The notes under the pieces were generated by a model, which was not told the DNA's origin, ran no database searches, and worked only from the letters and a program-made list of their open reading frames with translations. Of a stretch of DNA of 6,695 nt, positions 5,630-6,695 are shown piece by piece. This DNA is from Nitrosarchaeum sp. Lineage in GTDB: Archaea; Thermoproteota; Nitrososphaeria; Nitrososphaerales; Nitrosopumilaceae. Made by a program: the position numbers and the translations under genes. The stretch is taken from NCBI GenBank assembly GCA_013140415.1, contig JABFSW010000128.1:1-6695 (forward strand), given 5' to 3'. How positions within the stretch are numbered: position 1 is the stretch's first letter; each line of letters opens with the position of its first letter.

Positions 5630-6695
5630 TTAAGTTTTTAGTCGTTGCTCTATTTCTTTTCTGATAAATTTGGCAATTTTTTCTTTTTTTATCCATCCTG
5701 AAGAAATTACTTTATGTGAATCTATAACTAATACTTCATTACTTTCAGGATTTTTTCTATATCTAATTGAACCTATATTATTTGCAACGATCATATCTGC
5801 AGCTGATTCATTCATTTTTTTCCTAGATAGTGTAATTAACGTATTTTTTGAAAGATTTGCCTCTGCTTTGAAACCAACCAAAAAAACATTTTTTTGATAT
5901 TTTTTAATCTGATCAATGATTTTTGGTGCTTTCTTGAGGCTAATTTTTATTTTATTTTTGGTGCTTTTTATTTTATTTTTACTGGGGTTCTCTGGAGTAT
6001 AATCTGATATGGCAGCTGCCATTATTACTATGTCAAATTCTTTATCCATCTCTTTTTTTACAACCTCGAACATTTCTTTACTTGTGGAAATTTTAATTAT
6101 TTTTGCACCCTTTGGTGGTTTTTCAATTCCATGACCATAAACTAAAGTAACTTTAGCTCCTGAAGAGATTAATTCTGAAGCCAACAACACACCAGTTTTT
6201 CCTGAACTTTGATTTGTAATTACACGAATAGGATCAATATACTCAATTGTTGGTCCCGCAGTCATTAACACTTTTTTATTTTTTAAAATAGATGAAAATC
6301 CAAATTTTCTTAATACATACTCTAAAACATCTTCTGGTTCAGATGCTTTTGCTTTTCCCTCAATCATTTGTGGTGTTAGAAATTCAATTTTATTTTTTAA
6401 AAATTCCATATTCTTTTTTACAGCTGCATTATCATACATGGCTGCATGCATGGCAAGACACATCAAAATTGGAATCTTCGATCCAAATCCTACTGTAAGA
6501 ACTGTTGATATTGGTGTATCATCAATACCGTTAGCTAATTTTCCAAGTGTATTTGCAGTAGCTGGATAGACTATGATAAGATCTGATTGATTATAATCTG
6601 CTAATTTGATATGTTCTAATTCTCCTGTTAATTTTGTTATAACCTCGTTTCCAGTTGCCCACTTGAAATAATCCGGCTGTACTAGTTTTGTAACT
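5630..6695 (-). CDS. coaBC: CoaBC: bifunctional phosphopantothenoylcysteine decarboxylase/phosphopantothenate-cysteine ligase (5' truncated by window edge)
   Basis: The enzyme makes 4'-phosphopantetheine for coenzyme A: CoaB joins cysteine to 4'-phosphopantothenate and the FMN-dependent CoaC decarboxylates the product. The frame is open to the window edge, giving 354 visible residues; about 50-70 N-terminal residues with the first flavin strand are missing. CoaC part (visible 1 to about 135): EHIKLADY with the likely catalytic H28, PATANTLGKLANGI at 44-57, then LAMHAAMYDN at 80-89, where the usual PxMNxxMW motif has His (83) for Asn. The usual cysteine in the substrate clamp is absent from the loop before GKAKASEPED. 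CoaB part (about 140-354): TAGPT at 145-149, IDPIRVITNQSSGKTG with N161, AAAISDY at 226-232, KIK at 241-243, VGFKAE and DMIVANN. The methionine-like start at 6466 is internal TTG and must be rejected. The stop is one base before the ATG of the 55-residue gene, so the two are probably translated together. Confidence 0.93.
   Translation of the reverse strand, partial: VTKLVQPDYFKWATGNEVITKLTGELEHIKLADYNQSDLIIVYPATANTLGKLANGIDDTPISTVLTVGFGSKIPILMCLAMHAAMYDNAAVKKNMEFLKNKIEFLTPQMIEGKAKASEPEDVLEYVLRKFGFSSILKNKKVLMTAGPTIEYIDPIRVITNQSSGKTGVLLASELISSGAKVTLVYGHGIEKPPKGAKIIKISTSKEMFEVVKKEMDKEFDIVIMAAAISDYTPENPSKNKIKSTKNKIKISLKKAPKIIDQIKKYQKNVFLVGFKAEANLSKNTLITLSRKKMNESAADMIVANNIGSIRYRKNPESNEVLVIDSHKVISSGWIKKEKIAKFIRKEIEQRLKT

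Noticed and set aside
6464..6466. Start codon at 6466 for coaBC
   Set aside because: It is an internal TTG. The same frame continues to the window edge and encodes the CoaC flavoprotein motifs EHIKLADY and PATANTLGK.
1..6695. CRISPR arrays, insertion sequences, tRNA or rRNA genes
   Set aside because: I saw no direct repeats, terminal inverted repeats, transposase motifs or cloverleaf-like sequence, and almost all bases are accounted for by the genes listed.

Overview
The window is AT-rich (roughly one third G+C by eye) and archaeal. The best lineage match is an ammonia-oxidising Nitrososphaerota (Thaumarchaeota) of Nitrosopumilus type. The pointers are an archaeal KH/beta-CASP nuclease (aCPSF1/FttA), an archaeal SepF-like protein, a one-polypeptide archaeal CoaBC, short or leaderless-looking 5' regions and very tight gene packing. 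The lineage is inferred from gene content and composition, because no rRNA or other marker is present.

Left part (1-1584, + strand): the 3' four-fifths of aCPSF1/FttA, the archaeal transcription termination and RNA 3'-end nuclease. Its reading frame is open from base 1, so the gene starts outside the window. It meets a small sepF-like gene (1576-1854, - strand) tail to tail, and the two coding sequences overlap by 9 bp. Upstream of sepF on the same strand is a PP-loop tRNA-thiolation-type enzyme with a C-terminal NFACT-R (DUF814) domain (1928-2941, - strand).

Middle (2942-4074): a 68-bp divergent intergenic region separates the thiolation gene from a + strand M24 metallopeptidase (Xaa-Pro type, 3010-4074). 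The peptidase starts with GTG and may have a leaderless transcript.

Right part (4077-6695, all - strand): a four-gene directon read from right to left. It contains coaBC (bifunctional phosphopantothenoylcysteine decarboxylase/synthetase for coenzyme A, 5' end off the window), an overlooked 55-residue small gene whose ATG follows the coaBC stop by one base (5461-5628), a SAM-dependent class I methyltransferase (4591-5433), and a small single-membrane-span protein of unknown function (4077-4571). The last gene ends 2 bp from the convergent M24 peptidase.

Nearly every base is coding. I see no mobile element, CRISPR array, tRNA or rRNA. Most genes are ordinary core housekeeping. The least explained parts are the 55-residue coaBC-coupled protein, the thiolase-NFACT-R fusion with its cysteine-rich loop, the divergent CoaC active-site motifs, and a SepF homologue without a visible membrane-targeting helix.
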